NCBI RefSeq assembly: GCF_024323335.1
Contig: NC_066581.1
Coordinates: forward strand, 296,122,536 to 296,186,535
DNA from: Lathyrus oleraceus
Taxonomy: Eukaryota > Streptophyta > Magnoliopsida > Fabales > Fabaceae
Reading direction: 5' to 3'
Length of the DNA: 64,000 bases
Both the position numbers and the translations under genes were made by a program. Of the stretch, positions 59,005 through 64,000 are shown piece after piece; the first letter of the stretch is position 1, and every line of letters begins with the position of its first letter. The notes beneath the pieces were generated by a model. It did no database searches, was not told the origin of the DNA, and saw only the letters and a program-made list of their open reading frames with translations.

Positions 59005-62000
59005 TGTCGCATCCGCGAAAAACAATCGGCGGGCTAAAACAAAAAAAACAAACAGAGCCGCCACTGCGCGTTATTTATCCCAAGATAGGGAAAGGAAACG
59101 CTCAGAGAAACCTGGAAAAAGCATGGTCTCGCGACCAAAGAGAAAGGGTAAGGGAGTCGGTTACGCAAGGAGAAGGTATTAGCACCCCTCACGTCCGTCG
59201 TACTCGACGGGATCCACGCTCTAAGAAAAGAAAAGGTTGCTAAAACACCACACCCACACACGCACCGAAGACAACACAGATGGGGTTAAGAGGAAGAGAG
59301 CTCGATAGGACGTCGCATCCTATGCCTACGTATCTCGTCTGGAACGAGAATCAGAGCTGCCGTAGTTCGGCTCACGCACGCCAAACAAGACACACACACC
59401 CACAGGCAAACCTGGAACCCGAATGCCAATCGCTGGACTTACATCGATTTCCGAACCAAACAAACACAATCAAGATACGGACAACCAATCGTTGGGCTTA
59501 CATCCATATCCTGACACACAAGAAGATTAACAAGCAAACACACACAAAAAGAAAAAAAGTGCCCGGAGAGACCTCGCACGGTCTCCTGCCTACATACCTC
59601 GTCTGGAACGAGGATCAGGGCGATGTAGTTCCCCTGAAAGGGAAAGAAATTCTAGCCAGAAACCAAGGGGAGACACACTACCAGGGAGCTGGGCTCGAGC
59701 CTAGTGTTATCATGCATCATTGCCCTATGTTATGGTTTCTACCTACTTGCACAACAGCAAGCTAATCCTAACCGGGAAGAACAAGCATGCAAGCATCAAT
59801 CAAAATAAAACAAACATTTCAAGCAAATATTCATAAAGCACACACTATATCCAGTCAAGTGAGGCTCAAACAAGGGTGGACTGCCGAGGCAAGTCAACTG
59901 TACAGGGTATCGTTCGCTCTTAACCTTGCCATTGAGAGGCTAAGGTGAAGCAGATGAAAGGTGAGTGAAGATTAAACTTCACAGCTCTTATCCCTGATCA
60001 GGGAGAGCTTCAGACAAAGGAGCGTGGGTCCAGAATGGAGGGACCCTTCTACGCTCAAGACTCTGACACAACTGTGCAACAGCACAAGATCTTGGGTTTG
60101 TGTCCCAATGCATCAACACAGTGGTGTGAGCAGAGGGACGACTCAACAGAATAGCGGGGGATAGATTGCATATCCCTTGGGTTCCGCCAATTGCCTCATA
60201 GAGGTCTTCACCTGCTTGGCACAAAAGTAAACAATCACAGACATCGCCTCTTAAGGAGGACTTCAGACAGTTGCCTGGCTAAATAACAAGCCAGGTCTTC
60301 CAGACTACATGGAGACAAGAGAGTCTACCTCAACTGGTTTATACAACCAAGCAGCAGCAAGCAAGTTCTTAAAGAACTGTAAGCGACTAAATGTACCTGA
60401 AATCAATCAAGTATCATCAGTACTCAGACAAACCAACAGTAAACAGCAAATGTTAAACAGTCAATTTGTACAGTCAACACAAGTTAATGCACACAAGTGC
60501 AAGCCATGAGCTCAAGCTCAAGCATCAAACCCTACAACACAAAACCAATGTTAGTTTACAACATCAAACAATCTCAATTTACAACTTGAATTTTTCTCCT
60601 TAAGCCTTTTGCACTTTTAACCTGAAAATCCAAACCAAATGTGAGAAACAAGACCACTAGGCCAAGCCTAGGGTCCAAAGGGGATAAAAAATCCTAAACA
60701 GCAAGTGAAAATTATCCAAACTCACATTCAAACAAATCAAAAGCAAATGCAATTGGTCCCATGATCATATCAATCACCATTATCATTTTATGACCTAAAA
60801 GGTACAAACTAGGCAATGTGCAACCTCAAAGGACCAAACAGAACTATCTCAATCAAAAGCATACCAAAACAATTCAATTAATTCCACAAAAATTCACACC
60901 TAAACAGGACACATTCAATGGATAGCATGTCAAATTTTAGCTCAATTGGACAAAATAAAGTAGGTCAATGAAAATCAAGAAGTCCAGACACATTTATACA
61001 AGCCAATTCAAGGCATCAACACAAGCATCAACTTCCATAAATCATAAAACAGTGACAACAATTAAGAAATGAATGGGATCAAAACCACAATGTCCTAAAA
61101 TGTGCCTACAATCCACATACAAAATTTCACATTCATCCAGTACAATATGAGAATTTCACAAACAAAATACAATCATGTGTCACACAATGTCACCAAATGA
61201 TCCAACAGAGAAGAAAATTATCAATCAAATAGAAAATGATATCAAAAATTCCAGAAAACATCACATGTGATTTCAACATACAAATGATCATCCACACAAA
61301 ATTTCAGCTCAAATCAACATCCCTAAGCATTTTAAATAAAATCATGAAGTTGACCTAGCTTGGTGTGACACAAATTGTCACACCTCTAATCAAAAATTCA
61401 TATCTAATCAACCAAGTATCCAAAAATCACAAACTCTACATGAAAATCACCATCAACATGTCCAGAACAAGCACAAAAAATTTCATTCATTTATTTGAAG
61501 GCATCATCATTTCATGAGAGATATGGCATGGTATGTGCAAATGTGACAATATCAAGCAATCCCTAAGCCAATTAATTTTCTACACATGAAAAAATTCCAC
61601 AAAAATCATGATTAAATTCTACACATCACAAGGAATATCATGCAAAAAATCTCACTCAAATTGGATGAAAAATGAGTTCTCTATGAATTTTACAAGATCA
61701 TGGCATCAAATGAAAAAGAAATTGCAAAAGAAATTGAAATAATATAGTAATTAAATAGGACAATGGCAAAGTTATAATATTAAAGCGTCTGGCCAAAACG
61801 ACGCCGCTTCAATTAGAAGCGTTGGCAAGCGCTGATAGGCTAAGGCACACGGGAAACACTTTTTGAAAGCCAGGCCAACGAAATTCAGATCAAAACACGC
61901 ATTCTGCACTGTCTTCATCGTTCACCAACAACAACATTTCCAGAAAAATCGAAAATACACAAATCTCAACCAAATGCAACAAATCATACATCATCGTGAC

Positions 62001-63862
62001 CGTCTTAACATGTACATGACGAATATGCAAAGCAATTAACCTAACTCTCACTGTAGCGACGGGATCGATCAAGAAAAGAAACGAGCACCAAACTTCAAAT
62101 CGATATATATCTCTCTACGCTTAACCAAATCACAAACCACGAATATCATGTTAATCTACGTTGGAAGACCTACAAAACGCACATAACAATTCACGCAATA
62201 ATGAGATTCGAAAAAACACCTGGTGATTATGGCAGTGCTTGATCTTGATGATTCACGATGCCAAAGCCAAAACAGATGTAGCACAAGGTTCAGGAAGGTG
62301 AATGGAGTGACCAGCTAAGCTCAATGTTGCTTCAATTGGAAGAAATCTCAAAACTCCATTGTTGTGCAAACCTTGAACAGTCTTGATTCTTGGAGCTTTT
62401 GGCAATGATATAGCAAAACAGATCTTCAAGAAGGTTTGTGGAAGACGAATCAAAAAGAATCAAGCAATTTGATTGAGAATTGGTGAAGAAATCTTGAAAA
62501 AAAGTGATGAAGCTTTTGAGAGAATTTTGAGAAAATGGAGGGAAAGTTTGTTACAATTCTTGGAATGTGCAATGTGATTAGCATTTTCTGTTACAGTTAA
62601 CCATTTATACCTCACACTAATCCATCTCTTAATCTCAATTATCCAAAATTTGGAAGATTAGTGTAATTGCATTTTTAGGTGCTATGTCAAAAATGACCTT
62701 GCCAAATATTGCAATGTGACAGCTCATGACAGTTCACACAACTTCTAAATGGTATTTGGAGTGTGTTGGAATGGTTCTCATGTTCAAATTCCAAGTATTG
62801 CTCAAAATCACATATTCACACCAAAAATGCACTTAAGTCCACTTGAAATTTGACTTTTTGCATTGACCATTTTTATGAATTTGGACCATACACCATGAAA
62901 GTACATGTAAAATGGAGTTTGCTCACAAAAAGATCACCCAAATTGGACATTCCATGTGAAAGTTATGCCACTTTGATTATAGGCATTTTTGGAAAATGAA
63001 TGGACCATAACTTGTCAACCATACATGGGAATTTCAAGTTCTTGGACTTTTTGGAAAGGTAAGATCAAGATCTACAACTTTCATGTTGGACAAATTTTCA
63101 TTTGAAGCTTTTTTGGACACGTAATTTTGTGGTGAAAAACTTTCCATTTTTGGAAACTTCCATTACAAGTCACTTTCTATTTTTGGCAATTTTTCTCCTG
63201 ACTTTATTTTCTTCATTCTTGAGCTTTGACATGTCAAATGAAACTTGTTTCAACATGAATGAAGTGTATCCAACTCTCTCCCACCTCCAAATCCATAAAA
63301 TCAAGCACAGTTGACCACAGTTGACTTTTTTTCAACTGATAGATGAATTTGGCCATGCACTGATCCACTTGAGCCCCAATCCTCTGATGAAATGGCTCAA
63401 GGATGAAACCCTAGCCTCCATAAGCTCAATATAGTCACATAATGATCCCCATATCCATTATAGACCCCATCTCCTTCACAAGCCCTGATTGGCCCAATGC
63501 AACTGATTAGGGTTGACCAGTGGTCAAAACCCTAATCTCAAGGTGTATGATCAATCACTTGAATCTCTTGGTGATAACAAGACCATGATGATGATGATGT
63601 GTCATTGCAACCAAGATGTAAACCAATCTCCTTGAGAACCATGAAACCCTAATTTGGACCACCACCCTCAGACAGTTAATGATCCAGTCCAATGAAACCC
63701 TAGCTTGCATCATGAACTCTTCATCTTCTGACCAAGACTTAGGAGGATGATTGGCACAATGTAACCACATGATATGCAATATGCAATGACTAATGACCTA
63801 AAAATGATATGCAATATGTTAAGCCAGTCCCAAGAGAGGAGGGCAAATTTTGAGGTATTATA
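59005..63862 (-). repeat. 5' LTR of Ogre A
   Basis: It has the same length and layout as the 3' LTR: partial primer-site copy (59053-59063), hairpins (59326-59365 and 59590-59628) and a TATA-like box (62601-62611). The outermost dinucleotide is TA instead of TG in element sense. No gene inside. Confidence 0.96.
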
Positions 63863-64000
63863 GAAAAGACATCCGAAGAAACTGGCAATCCATATGAGAA
63901 ATACACTCAATGGGACAGAGACTCTGGGGACTCTTATGGGGATAAGAGAGGGAATAAAATGCGTGAGTAGGTCACGACTCAATGCTTGGGGAACAGAATT
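63863..64000 (-). mobile_element. B internal region, right part
   Basis: It begins with the second GAAAA target copy and continues B past the window edge. GACTCTGGGGACT near 63919-63931 is again of the primer-site-like repeat type, which suggests this is still B's 3' UTR. Confidence 0.7.

Larger units (their letters stand above)
40649..63862 (-). mobile_element. A: complete Ogre element, 23.2 kb, target duplication GAAAA
   Basis: Both LTRs are 4858 bp (40649-45506 and 59005-63862), and GAAAA flanks the element at 40644-40648 and 63863-63867. By eye the LTRs differ at about 13 bases and two 1-bp gaps (about 0.3%), so the insertion is recent; at an assumed 1.3e-8 changes per site per year this would be roughly 0.1 million years. 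All Ogre parts are present in order. RT-INT is open, but gag-pro has a nonsense codon and a frameshift. The 5' LTR outer end reads TA instead of TG in element sense, probably a change after insertion. Confidence 0.97.

Overview
The window is intergenic DNA from a large plant genome. It consists entirely of nested LTR retrotransposons; I found no host gene, rRNA, tRNA gene or CRISPR array. Large Ogre/Tat-type Ty3-gypsy elements (4.9-5.5 kb LTRs, an extra ORF1 before gag, a small intron between protease and reverse transcriptase, a tRNA-Arg-like primer site), mixed with SIRE/Maximus-type Ty1-copia elements, point to a legume, most likely tribe Fabeae (pea, faba bean, vetch, lentil or grass-pea relatives). 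The organism is an inference from element type only.

Layout, left to right. (1) 1-16722, minus strand: Ogre copy 'Ogre-1', entering from beyond the left edge: 3' UTR, RT-RH-INT, intron, gag-pro, ORF1, leader, primer site and one full 5' LTR (11247-16722). (2) 16723-16998, plus: the last 276 bp of an older Ogre LTR ('E') into which Ogre-1 inserted. (3) 16999-19405, 24270-27724 and 35902 to about 36664, minus: three pieces of one old, decayed SIRE/Maximus-type copia element ('D'), including its env-like ORF. (4) 19406-24269, plus: solo Ogre LTR ('E2') with target duplication AATAG inside D. (5) 27725-35901, minus: complete copia element 'F' with target duplication AATTC inside D's gag. (6) about 36665-38554, plus: 5' fragment of another Ogre ('C') with leader and ORF1. 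(7) 38555-40648 and 63863-64000, minus: an Ogre/Tat-like element 'B' with a short 1.9 kb LTR, inserted in C and continuing past the right edge. (8) 40649-63862, minus: complete 23.2 kb Ogre 'A', with two 4858 bp LTRs differing at about a dozen bases and target duplication GAAAA, inserted in B.

In A the parts are ordered as in a replicating retroelement: 5' LTR promoter, primer site, leader, ORF1, gag, protease, spliced intron, RT with two RNase H-like domains, integrase, a 3.2 kb repeat-rich 3' UTR, polypurine tract and 3' LTR. RT-INT is intact, but gag-pro has one nonsense codon and one frameshift. Ogre-1, F and D carry further stops or frameshifts, so no element here looks autonomous as it stands.

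The most interesting signals are non-coding and recur across diverged elements: (a) 3' UTR arrays whose unit resembles the primer binding site in inverted orientation; (b) a partial copy of the primer site inside all five distinct Ogre LTRs; (c) an LTR hairpin with compensatory base changes; (d) a leader stem with a compensatory change between Ogre-1 and C; and (e) an amber codon shared by the gag genes of nested copia elements D and F.
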